NCBI GenBank assembly: GCA_017475725.1
Contig: JAFVFA010000049.1
Coordinates: 1 to 15,303, forward strand
Length of the DNA stretch: 15,303 nucleotides
Source: Spirochaetales bacterium
Lineage (GTDB): Bacteria > Spirochaetota > Spirochaetia > Sphaerochaetales > Sphaerochaetaceae
Reading direction: 5' to 3'
Shown one piece after another: positions 7,932-15,015 of the stretch. Position numbers and translations under genes: made by a program. Below the pieces are notes generated by a model. It ran no database searches, was not told where the DNA came from, and saw nothing but the letters and a program-made list of their open reading frames with translations. Positions within the stretch are counted from its first letter, which is position 1, and each line of letters opens with the position of its first letter.

Positions 7932-9889
7932 TGGTCCGCTATGCCCAGGTTGTTGTTCCAGTCCCTCTGAAGTCTGAGTTCACCTACAGCTTCGATTCCG
8001 ACCTGATGACCGTTCAGACCGGAATGCGTGTCATGGTCCCGTTCGGAAGACGCAGCCTTCAGGCCTACGTCATTGATGTGCGAGACACCAAACCGCAGGT
8101 TGACTTCGAGATCAAGGGCATAACCCGTGTGATAGACAAGGAGCCCATCTTCGACCACAGGGACTATGACCTTGCCGTCTGGATGGAGAAGTTCTACTTC
8201 TCAAGCAGGGGTGAGGTTCTGGATACAATGATCCCCGGTGGACGTAGGGACACCGTGTTCTCCGGCCTTGACGCCGATGAGGCGATGCCGAGACCGGATG
8301 TAACCCTGTCTGAGGAGCAGGAGAACGCGGTCAGGACCGTCATGGAGACGGACCATCGCATGTACTACCTGTTCGGGGTCACAGGCTCAGGAAAGACGGA
8401 GGTCTTCCTGCGCTGTGCGGAGAGGGTGATCGCCGAAGGGGGTCAGGTCATCTATCTGGTTCCAGAGATAACCCTTACCCACCAGCTTGCGCTGCAGGTT
8501 CTCAAGCGCTTCCAGAACAATGTCGCCATTCTGCATTCAGGACTGACCGATTCCCAGAGAATTGCCCAGTGGAGGCGAATAAAACGTTCCGAAGTCGGTC
8601 TTGTAATAGGGGCAAGAAGCGCGGTGTTCGCTCCTTTCTCAAATCTCAAGATGATCATCATAGACGAGGAGCATGAGAACTCGTACAAGAGCGGCAATGC
8701 TCCGCGCTACCATGCAAGGCAGGTGGCCCAGAAGAGGATCTCTGACTGCGGCGGAAAGCTCCTGATGGGAAGTGCCACACCAAGTCTGGAGTCCTGGCAG
8801 ATGATGAAGGACCCATCCAGGATGGTTCGGATAGACCTGACCCACAGAGTCGGCGGCGGGACGATGCCCAGGGTGGAGATCGCCGACATGTCCAAGGAGG
8901 ACGGAATCTTCAGCAAAGTTCTGCAGGAGAGGATGCTCAGAACGCTTGCTGCGGGCAAGCAGGTCATACTATTCCTGAACAGAAGGGGGTTCAGCTACTA
9001 CTTCCACTGCAGAAGCTGCGGCTATGAGCTAAAGTGCCCAAACTGTGACATAGCATTGACTTACCATAAACGCCATAATGTCCTGCAATGCCATTACTGC
9101 GGCTATTCGCGCAAGCCAATAACCGTCTGTCCCGACTGCGGATCCATGGATGTCATGTACTCGGGTTTCGGGACGGAGCAGGTGGAGCAGGAGATCTCCA
9201 GGCTCTTCCCTCTCTACAGAGTCGCCAGACTGGACACGGACACCGTCTCCAAGGACAGGGGCAACATACAGAAGACCCTTGATGACTTCAGATCCGGAAA
9301 GATACAGATACTTCTAGGCACGCAGATGGTGGCCAAGGGGCTGAACTTCCCTAATGTGCAGCTTGTGGGGATAATCATGGCTGACAGCGGTCTTCTCATA
9401 CCTGACTTCAGGGCGGAGGAGAGGACCTTCGACCTTCTTGTCCAGGTCTCAGGCCGCTCAGGCCGTGCGGATTCGAACGGGGAGGTGGTGGTGCAGACCC
9501 GCATGAAGGACAACCCTGCCATAGAGTTCGCGGTCAAGGGTGATGTGGAGGGCTTCTTCAACCAGGAGCTTGCCATCAGGAAGGACACCAAGTTCCCTCC
9601 CTTCTCAAGGATGGTGAACATTGTGGTCAGGTCCTCCAACGCCTCTGCTGCAAGGGCTTTTGCGGATACTTTGGCCAAGATGCTGACAGAGAAGGCCGGA
9701 AGAACCCTTGTCTATGGTGCTTCCGAGTGCCCGATAGAGAAGATCAGGACCTATTACAGGTTCCAGATTCTCCTGCGCTCGACAAGCCCCGCCGACATGC
9801 TGAGTCTTCTGAACAGGGTCATGAACGAGGTCAAGGTCCCGTACAACGTGTCTGTTGACATAGACGTGGACCCGACCGATCTTCTGTGA
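7931..9889 (+). CDS. priA: Primosomal protein N' (replication-restart helicase PriA)
   Basis: It reloads the replisome at stalled forks as a 3'-to-5' DNA helicase. The protein has 652 residues, shorter than the 732 of E. coli but normal for many bacteria. The N-terminal DNA-binding domain (1-120) starts with a YAQVVVPVPL strand. Walker A is GVTGSGKT (149-156), the DEEH box is at 245-248 and GSATPS at 280-285. The zinc-binding insert has eight cysteines (360, 363, 369, 372, 387, 390, 400, 403). It is followed by the second helicase lobe with GTQMVAKGLNFP and SGRSGR. The gene begins one base into the glycosylase stop, with only a weak GGTGG leader, which suggests translational coupling. It is complete and has no missing motif. 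Confidence 0.97.
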   Translation: MVRYAQVVVPVPLKSEFTYSFDSDLMTVQTGMRVMVPFGRRSLQAYVIDVRDTKPQVDFEIKGITRVIDKEPIFDHRDYDLAVWMEKFYFSSRGEVLDTMIPGGRRDTVFSGLDADEAMPRPDVTLSEEQENAVRTVMETDHRMYYLFGVTGSGKTEVFLRCAERVIAEGGQVIYLVPEITLTHQLALQVLKRFQNNVAILHSGLTDSQRIAQWRRIKRSEVGLVIGARSAVFAPFSNLKMIIIDEEHENSYKSGNAPRYHARQVAQKRISDCGGKLLMGSATPSLESWQMMKDPSRMVRIDLTHRVGGGTMPRVEIADMSKEDGIFSKVLQERMLRTLAAGKQVILFLNRRGFSYYFHCRSCGYELKCPNCDIALTYHKRHNVLQCHYCGYSRKPITVCPDCGSMDVMYSGFGTEQVEQEISRLFPLYRVARLDTDTVSKDRGNIQKTLDDFRSGKIQILLGTQMVAKGLNFPNVQLVGIIMADSGLLIPDFRAEERTFDLLVQVSGRSGRADSNGEVVVQTRMKDNPAIEFAVKGDVEGFFNQELAIRKDTKFPPFSRMVNIVVRSSNASAARAFADTLAKMLTEKAGRTLVYGASECPIEKIRTYYRFQILLRSTSPADMLSLLNRVMNEVKVPYNVSVDIDVDPTDLL

Positions 9890-9892
9890 GCG

Positions 9893-9921
9893 TTGAAACA
9901 TCCCGAAGCTTTGTATATATT
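9893..9921 (+). promoter_or_regulatory. Predicted sigma-70-like promoter in the priA-def gap
   Basis: TTGAAA at 9893-9898 is followed after 17 bases by TATATT at 9916-9921. The only gap in this part of the operon (9890-9927) contains it. The expected start of transcription, six or seven bases past the -10, falls at or next to the A of the def ATG at 9928. It would let def-fmt and later genes be made independently of the upstream run. Confidence 0.55.
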
Positions 9922-9927
9922 TCAAGT

Positions 9928-10431
9928 ATGCTTGATATAGTGAAAATTGGTGATGAGGTCCTCCGTGAGAAATGCACGAAGGTCACAGAGTTCGATGATG
10001 CCCTCCATATCCTTCTTGAGGCCATGTTCGAGACTCTGGATGAAGCAGATGGTGTAGGTCTTGCCGCACCTCAGGTCGGAGTTGACAAGAGATTCTTCAT
10101 CGTTTCGCTTCCGGATGGAACGAAACGTGAGTTCATAAACCCGGAGATAGTCGGTACCTCGGTTGAGACGAACCCGTACGAGGAAGGCTGTCTCAGCCTT
10201 CCCGGCGTCTACCACGATGTGGTCCGCCCGTCAAAGGTCATAGTCAAGGCCCAGGATGCCAACGGAGAGGAGTTCACCCTCAAGGCCTCCGGTCTGATGG
10301 CCAGGGTCATCCAGCACGAGAATGACCACCTTGACGGGGTCCTCTTCGTTGACCACCTCAACGAGGAGGAGAGGAAGAAGGTCCTTCGTGCCTACGAGAA
10401 GAAGAACAGACGTCAGAGGGGAAGAAGTTGA
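9928..10431 (+). CDS. def: Peptide deformylase
   Basis: It removes the N-formyl group from new proteins. From ATG 9928 the protein has 167 residues, the normal length, beginning MLDIVKIGDEVLR as family members do. All three motifs are present: GVGLAAPQVG (42-51), EGCLSLP (86-92, metal ligand C88) and QHENDH (129-134, ligands H130 and H134, catalytic E131). No ribosome-binding site precedes ATG 9928. An alternative GTG at 9886 overlaps the priA stop and would add 14 non-family residues (SVETSRSFVYISS follows the start). The 9928 start fits homology and would place the start codon at the predicted transcript end. The stop overlaps the TTG start of fmt by four bases; the def-fmt pair is a classic arrangement. 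Confidence 0.95.
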   Translation: MLDIVKIGDEVLREKCTKVTEFDDALHILLEAMFETLDEADGVGLAAPQVGVDKRFFIVSLPDGTKREFINPEIVGTSVETNPYEEGCLSLPGVYHDVVRPSKVIVKAQDANGEEFTLKASGLMARVIQHENDHLDGVLFVDHLNEEERKKVLRAYEKKNRRQRGRS

Positions 10432-11381
10432 CAGAGCCTAGGATCCTGTTCGCCGGGACACCGGAAATCGCAGTGCCTCTTCTGAAAGCGCTGAGCTCCT
10501 CGTTCAATGTGGTTGGAGTTCTGACATCATGTGACAGAAGCGTTGGCCGCTCAAGCAGGCTTGTCCCCACTCCGGTCAAGGCAGCAGCAGCCGAGCTCGG
10601 GATTCCGGTCCTCCAGTTCGAGAGCCTCAGAACACCTGCGCGTCAGGCGGTCAGAGAGCTTAGAGCCGATACCCTGGTCACATTCGCTTTCGGGAAGATA
10701 TTCGGGCCGTTGTTTCTGGACCTGTTCCCAAACGGCAGGTTCAACATCCATCCTTCTGCGCTCCCTCAGTTCCGGGGACCTTCCCCAATACAGTCCACAA
10801 TACTCTCAGGTCTGGACAGGGCCACCATATCGCTTCAGGACGTTGGCCTGAAGATGGATGAGGGAGACATCTGGGGCATCCATGAGATTCCCCTTACAGG
10901 GAAGGAGAGCACCCAGAGTCTGACGTCCCTGGTCTCTTCGGAGGCTGCGGCATTCGTTCCGGCCTTGCTCAGAAGAATAGTCTCCGGTGAGGTCACGGCC
11001 AGGCCGCAGGAAGGGGATGCCAGCTACTGCACAATGATCACAAGGGAGACAGGCACACTTGACTTCAACAGCTCGGCAATGGAGCTCCACTGCAGGATCA
11101 GGGCCTGCTACCCATGGCCCAAGGCCTGGGCAAAGGTGAATGGTACGGACATTGCCATAACAGAAGTCTGGGGCGGCTTCGATGATGTTGCTTCATCCGA
11201 GGACTGCACTGACAAGGAGCCAGGCACTGTGGTCGCGTACCGCAAGGACAGGGGAATCGGTGTGGCCTGCGCCGACAAGGTCCTCTGGCTGACTGGTCTT
11301 CAGCTTCCTGCAAAGAAGGAGCTTGACTACAAGGCCTTCGTGAACGGCAACCAGTGGATCCTGAAATCCAGATTCGAGTGA
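10428..11381 (+). CDS. fmt: Methionyl-tRNA formyltransferase
   Basis: It formylates initiator Met-tRNA using 10-formyl-tetrahydrofolate, the counterpart reaction to deformylase next door. The protein has 317 residues, the normal length. The N-terminus reads ILFAGTPEIAVPLL. The catalytic centre is N106 and H108 in FNIHPSALPQFRGPSP, and probably D147 in KMDEGDIW. The C-terminal domain continues through CRIRACYPWPKAWA to the end. The start is TTG 10428, with GAGGGG at 10416-10421. It overlaps the def stop (TTGA), and no other upstream start is compatible with the conserved N-terminus. The rare start codon may lower output relative to def or make it depend on coupling. Confidence 0.96.
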   Translation: MTEPRILFAGTPEIAVPLLKALSSSFNVVGVLTSCDRSVGRSSRLVPTPVKAAAAELGIPVLQFESLRTPARQAVRELRADTLVTFAFGKIFGPLFLDLFPNGRFNIHPSALPQFRGPSPIQSTILSGLDRATISLQDVGLKMDEGDIWGIHEIPLTGKESTQSLTSLVSSEAAAFVPALLRRIVSGEVTARPQEGDASYCTMITRETGTLDFNSSAMELHCRIRACYPWPKAWAKVNGTDIAITEVWGGFDDVASSEDCTDKEPGTVVAYRKDRGIGVACADKVLWLTGLQLPAKKELDYKAFVNGNQWILKSRFE

Positions 11382-11388
11382 CGGTGTC

Positions 11389-12420
11389 ATGGGCCTGCCT
11401 TACAGATCCTATTCTTCTGACAATCTCAGCCGTTACGGGCACAGAGTCTTCAGGGTTGGTATCGATGCGGGTTTCACCTGTCCTAACCGATGCAGAAGCA
11501 AGGATGGATCCGGTTGCATCTACTGCGACAGCCAAGGTGCAAGAGCCGCTTATCTGAGGACGCAGGAAAGCTCCTACAGACATGACAGCGAATTCGTTGA
11601 TTGTATAGATTTGCTGTCGGTGATACCACCTCAAAATCAGGGTAATGATGAAAAAAATCTGCTTATAATCAATAAACAGGACATCGTTAACCAGATTGAG
11701 CGTGGGACGGAGTTCATAGGGAGAAGATACAGGACCGATCATTTCGCGGCATATCTCCAGTCATTCTCCAACACTTTCGCCCCTTGCGAAAAGCTGAAGG
11801 AACTCTATGATTTCATAGTCTCCGTCCGCAGGTGGGAGGGCCTGATAATCTCCACACGGCCGGATTGCATAGACGAAAGCAAACTTGACCTGATAGCATC
11901 ATACAGGGAGACCTGCGGGGAGGTCTGCATCGAGTTGGGCCTCCAGAGCGGAAACGATGAGATTCTGAAGCGGATGAACCGCGGCCACGATGTGGCGTGT
12001 CTGCTGAAGGCTTCAAAGGCGGTCAAGGAGCATGGAATCGGTCTCTGTCTGCATGTGCTCACCGGGTTTCCGGGAGAGGGAAGGGCAGAACTGGACCAGA
12101 CCATATCCGTGATAAACCAGGTCCATCCGGATGCGGTGAAGATCCATAACCTCAATGTGGCTGCCGGGACAAGGCTCTATGATGAGTTTCTGGAGGGAGA
12201 GGTCACAACCCCCTGCCTTACAAGGCATGTGGAGAATGTCATCCATATTCTGAGAAGGATCCCCTCCGATATTGTAATAGAGAGGCTTATGTGCGAAACT
12301 CCAAACCATAGATTGGCAAGCCCCAGGTTGTTTCCGGACAAGAACAGGTTTCTGCGCAAGCTGGAATCGACCATGGTTGAAAGGGGCTTTGTTCAGGGGG
12401 ATCTGTGTCAAGGATTGTGA
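11389..12420 (+). CDS. Radical SAM protein, TIGR01212/YhcC type
   Basis: It is a radical S-adenosylmethionine protein of 343 residues whose reaction is not established in the family. The cluster cysteines are C31, C43 and C46 within AGFTCPNR and GCIYC, the spacing typical of YhcC/YtqA rather than the common CxxxCxxC. Later marks are YLQSFSNTFAP (122-132), STRPDCI, IELGLQSGNDE, MNRGHD, LTGFPGE and KIHNLNV. Between the cysteine motif and NQIERG there are roughly 30 more residues than I expect for the family (about 62-95). They are encoded by AT-rich DNA with codons unlike those around it. The start ATG 11389 lies seven bases after fmt and has no clear ribosome-binding site. It overlaps the vanZ-like gene by 16 bases. 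Confidence 0.9.
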   Translation: MGLPYRSYSSDNLSRYGHRVFRVGIDAGFTCPNRCRSKDGSGCIYCDSQGARAAYLRTQESSYRHDSEFVDCIDLLSVIPPQNQGNDEKNLLIINKQDIVNQIERGTEFIGRRYRTDHFAAYLQSFSNTFAPCEKLKELYDFIVSVRRWEGLIISTRPDCIDESKLDLIASYRETCGEVCIELGLQSGNDEILKRMNRGHDVACLLKASKAVKEHGIGLCLHVLTGFPGEGRAELDQTISVINQVHPDAVKIHNLNVAAGTRLYDEFLEGEVTTPCLTRHVENVIHILRRIPSDIVIERLMCETPNHRLASPRLFPDKNRFLRKLESTMVERGFVQGDLCQGL

Positions 12421-12812
12421 GAATCATAGGCTTCGTTCTGAGCCTCATATGCATGGCCGCGATTGTCTATCTGTCGTTCGCCAGTAAAGTCCTCATTACA
12501 AACTATGTCATAGGAGGCGACAAAGGCGGTCATTTTCTTGCCTATACTGCGCTCTCATTCCTCTTTTTGATCTGCTTTGCCGTCTATTCAAGGAAGAGGA
12601 TCATTATAAACAACCTGATGCCAATGCTCGGGGCCTTTGCCCTCTCTTTCATCTGCGCCTACTGCATAGAGCTCATCCAGCCCTATTTCCGCAGGGCTTT
12701 CGAGATGGCGGACCTTCTGGCAGGGGCTCTTGGCTCCTTGTGCGGAGTTGTGCTCGGCCTTCTCTGTGTGCTTTTGGTCTGCACCATTGAAAGACGCAGG
12801 GCCAGTCGTTAG
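12405..12812 (+). CDS. VanZ-family membrane protein
   Basis: This is a small integral membrane protein of 135 residues with about four helices (7-25, 44-61, 72-90, 105-127). VanZ hallmarks are DKGGHFLAYTALSF (39-52, D39, K40, H43), CIELIQPYF (87-95, E89, Q92) and the following MADLLAGALGSLCG (101-114, D103). Members range from teicoplanin-resistance VanZ to many proteins of unknown role; resistance should not be assumed here. The start is GTG 12405 with AGGGGG at 12395-12400, overlapping the radical SAM gene; a GTG at 12417 is a weaker option. It is the last gene of the long overlapping run. Confidence 0.88.
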   Translation: MSRIVRIIGFVLSLICMAAIVYLSFASKVLITNYVIGGDKGGHFLAYTALSFLFLICFAVYSRKRIIINNLMPMLGAFALSFICAYCIELIQPYFRRAFEMADLLAGALGSLCGVVLGLLCVLLVCTIERRRASR

Positions 12813-12815
12813 AAT
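12787..12815 (+). promoter_or_regulatory. Predicted sigma-70-like promoter for the FKBP gene
   Basis: TTGAAA at 12787-12792 and TAGAAT at 12810-12815 are separated by 17 bases. The -35 lies in the 3' end of the VanZ-family gene and the -10 covers its stop. Transcription starting near 12822 would leave a leader of about 19 bases that carries AGGGGAG (12828-12834) before ATG 12841. Confidence 0.55.
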
Positions 12816-12840
12816 ATAGACACTAATAGGGGAGTTGGAA

Positions 12841-13563
12841 ATGCTCAAGAAGATTTTGGTCATGGCCCTTCTGGCTGTTCTTGCCATGGGTTTCGTTTTC
12901 GCAGCGGATGAAGAGACCGGTCTGCCTTCCACACTTGCTGAGAAGTTCAGCTATGCATTCGGTTTCTATCTTGCCTCAACGTACGGTCCGGATAGTGCGA
13001 TGCAGTACTTCTACATGTACAAGAACTACTACTGGCCAGAACTGGACCTTGATTTCGGTTCGATGGGAGTCTACAGCTACTCACAGGGCATGTCCCTCTA
13101 TGAGGTTGACGAGCTCAACAGAATCCTTTCGGAGTATCCTGCAGATTATGAGGCCAGGGTCCAGGTTCAGGCCGCCGAGAATCTGGCTGTGGCGGAGTCT
13201 TTCCTTGCCGAGAACCTCAAATCAGAGGGAATCCGAGCCACTGAGTCCGGCCTACAGTACAAGGTTTTGAAGCAGGGCACTGGGGCAAAGGCCTCTGCAG
13301 AGGACAGCGTTGAGCTGGACTACGAGCTGAAGCTTCTTGACGGGACTGTTGTGGACAGCTCATATGCAAGGGGAGAGCATTCGGTCTTCCCTCTGACAAG
13401 CGTCATCCCCGGTTTCAGAGAGGGCGTCATGCTCATGCCCATGGGATCGCACTACATCTTCTACATCCATCCGGACCTTGGGTACGGGAGCCAGGCCACT
13501 GGAAGCATGGGGCCCAACTCCCTTCTGATCTTCGAGGTCGAGACATATTCAATAAGCAAATGA
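12841..13563 (+). CDS. Secreted FKBP-type peptidyl-prolyl cis-trans isomerase
   Basis: It is a periplasmic or surface-exposed prolyl isomerase and folding helper of 240 residues. A signal peptide (1 to about 21, MLKKILVMALLAVLAMGFVFA) is cut probably near AFA-like residues 20-22; there is no lipobox cysteine. Residues about 33-135 form a Mip/FkpA-like helical dimerisation domain (KFSYAFGFYLA at 35-45, SQGMSLYEVDELNRIL). It contains an unusually tyrosine-rich stretch (about 48-80). The FKBP domain spans about 138-238: SGLQYKVLKQGTG, VIPGFREGVMLMPMG, HPDLGYGSQ and GPNSLLIFEVE. I start at ATG 12841 with AGGGGAG six bases upstream; a TTG at 12835 is too close to that site. It is followed at 21 bases by the DUF308 gene. 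Confidence 0.92.
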   Translation: MLKKILVMALLAVLAMGFVFAADEETGLPSTLAEKFSYAFGFYLASTYGPDSAMQYFYMYKNYYWPELDLDFGSMGVYSYSQGMSLYEVDELNRILSEYPADYEARVQVQAAENLAVAESFLAENLKSEGIRATESGLQYKVLKQGTGAKASAEDSVELDYELKLLDGTVVDSSYARGEHSVFPLTSVIPGFREGVMLMPMGSHYIFYIHPDLGYGSQATGSMGPNSLLIFEVETYSISK

Positions 13564-13584
13564 TTTTCAGAATAGGAGAATAGA

Positions 13585-14184
13585 ATGACAACAAGACTCA
13601 AATATTCAATCAAGGGGCTTCTGGTTGGAGCCGCCGCACTGGCAATCGGAATCATAATCCTGAATCATGCAAACCTGTTCCTCCAGATAATAATGGTGGC
13701 AGCGGGTATCGGTTCACTGCTTGATGGTGTCTACACCCTTCTGGGCATCAGAAGATGGAAGTACACAAGCGTAACCAAGACCCTCACCACAATCAAGGGC
13801 GTCGAATCCACACTGCTTGGATTTGCGGCCATAGTGGTAGGGATATTCGCCGCGAACGAGGCTCTGACCGTAATGGTCTACATCTTCGCCGTAAGCCTGA
13901 TCTTCTCTTCCATCGTGTCCCTGCAGAACGCCGCGGTGGCAGGTACGTTCAACATCAGTGACATGCGCGGCCACTTTGTGGCTGAGGCCGTCATCCAGAT
14001 TCTGATTGCGATAATCCTGTTCTTCAAGCCGGTCGAGACGCTTGAGCTGATAGTCAAGGTCCTTGCAATAGCATTCATTGTCGTAGGCTCCCTCAGTGTG
14101 GTCTTTGCTCTGATTGTGATGTTCTCAAAGTCAAAGAAGACTGCAGAGGTCGGAGAGGCCGAGGTTGTTGAGGAAAACAAGTGA
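13585..14184 (+). CDS. DUF308/HdeD-family six-helix membrane protein
   Basis: The 199-residue protein has about six hydrophobic helices (9-26, 31-53, 73-90, 94-116, 130-148, 154-180). A glycine-rich helix pattern (AALAIGIII, GFAAIVVGIF, AIAFIVVGSL) repeats across its three helix pairs, as in DUF308 proteins such as E. coli HdeD (acid resistance). A charged, Glu-rich cytoplasmic tail closes it (181-199). Function is not known here. ATG 13585 has AGGAG at 13574-13578. It is probably co-transcribed with the FKBP gene and ends shortly before a strong terminator. Confidence 0.8.
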   Translation: MTTRLKYSIKGLLVGAAALAIGIIILNHANLFLQIIMVAAGIGSLLDGVYTLLGIRRWKYTSVTKTLTTIKGVESTLLGFAAIVVGIFAANEALTVMVYIFAVSLIFSSIVSLQNAAVAGTFNISDMRGHFVAEAVIQILIAIILFFKPVETLELIVKVLAIAFIVVGSLSVVFALIVMFSKSKKTAEVGEAEVVEENK

Positions 14185-14205
14185 TTTGATAAACTTGCTT
14201 AATTG

Positions 14206-14240
14206 AAGAAGGCTCCATTTCTGGAGCCTTCTTTGTTTTT
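14206..14240 (+). terminator. Intrinsic (rho-independent) terminator
   Basis: An 11-bp perfect stem (14206-14216 with 14223-14233, core GGCTCC/GGAGCC) has a six-base loop and is followed by a T-rich run (TTTGTTTTT). It lies 22 bases after the DUF308 stop. It closes the FKBP-DUF308 unit. On the minus strand the sequence after the stem is only weakly T-rich, so it may be less effective for the converging deoR gene. Confidence 0.9.
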
Positions 14241-14258
14241 ATCGGCATAAATGTCAAA

Positions 14259-15011
14259 TTAGGATATCAAAACCTCTATTCCCTTGTCTTCAAGGAAGGC
14301 TCGGAAACCATCGTCTATCGAGTCTGTCACAAAGGCGTCGATGTCCTCCCATGAGCAGAGTGATGCAAAGGCTTTCCTTCCTTGCTTGGAGGAGTCAGCC
14401 ATGAACACCACCTTGTCCGCAGCTTTGATCATGGCCTTCTTGAGCTCCACCTCCATGAGGTTCGTGGATGTGATCCCGTCCCTGTCGAAGTTCGCGGCAC
14501 CCATGAAGTATACGTCAGCGTTCAGAAGGGCCATGGCCGCATTGGCCAGAGGTCCGATCGTCCCCATGTATGAGCGTTTGAGGCTCCCGCCTATCACGAA
14601 CACCTCAACGGACCTGTCATCCTTCAGCTGCTCGACCACAGGGATGGAGTTGGTCACGACGGTGAGCTTCCTTCCCTTGACGTAGTCCATAAGGTGGATT
14701 GTGGTGGAACCGGAGTCCACGATTATGGTGCTGTCGTCGGAGATGAAGCAGGAGGCCTTCTTCGCTATGGCCTTCTTCTGGACCTCGTACTCTGACATGG
14801 TTGTGGAGAGGAGTCTTGTGGCACTCTTCTTCTCTGTCTTCATGGCACCGCCATGGGTCCTCACCAGAGCCCCCGATTCCTCAAGGGCTGTGAGGTCCGT
14901 CCTTATCGTGACTGAGGAGACCCCCAGGCGCTGGGAGAGCTCCTCCACTGTTACATAGCCGTGCTCGGAGAGTGCCTCAAGTATCCTGTCTCTTCGTCTG
15001 CTCAGGTCCAT
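14259..15011 (-). CDS. DeoR-family transcriptional repressor
   Basis: This is a DNA-binding regulator, usually of a sugar-use operon, that responds to a phosphorylated sugar. It has 250 residues, the usual length. The N-terminal helix-turn-helix lies at about 18-55 (VTVEELSQRLGVSSVTIRTDL, then GALVRTHGGA). The C-terminal phosphosugar-binding domain (about 75-235) carries DSGSTT (99-104), VVTNS (118-122), IGGSLKR (140-146) and MADSSKQGR (204-212). The ATG at 15011 lies four bases after the stop of the upstream minus-strand gene, so they are probably co-transcribed and the regulator may control that operon. The ligand cannot be told from the sequence. No strong ribosome-binding site is visible. 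Confidence 0.92.
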   Translation of the reverse strand: MDLSRRRDRILEALSEHGYVTVEELSQRLGVSSVTIRTDLTALEESGALVRTHGGAMKTEKKSATRLLSTTMSEYEVQKKAIAKKASCFISDDSTIIVDSGSTTIHLMDYVKGRKLTVVTNSIPVVEQLKDDRSVEVFVIGGSLKRSYMGTIGPLANAAMALLNADVYFMGAANFDRDGITSTNLMEVELKKAMIKAADKVVFMADSSKQGRKAFASLCSWEDIDAFVTDSIDDGFRAFLEDKGIEVLIS

Positions 15012-15015
15012 AGGC

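Noticed and set aside
11098..11742. A 214-codon minus-strand open frame across the fmt-radical SAM junction
   Set aside because: It is antisense to two well-supported genes, has low-complexity Arg/Pro/Ser-rich translation and no family features.
12405..12812. Glycopeptide-resistance gene
   Set aside because: Only the broad VanZ family is supported; no vanHAX-like or two-component genes are nearby.
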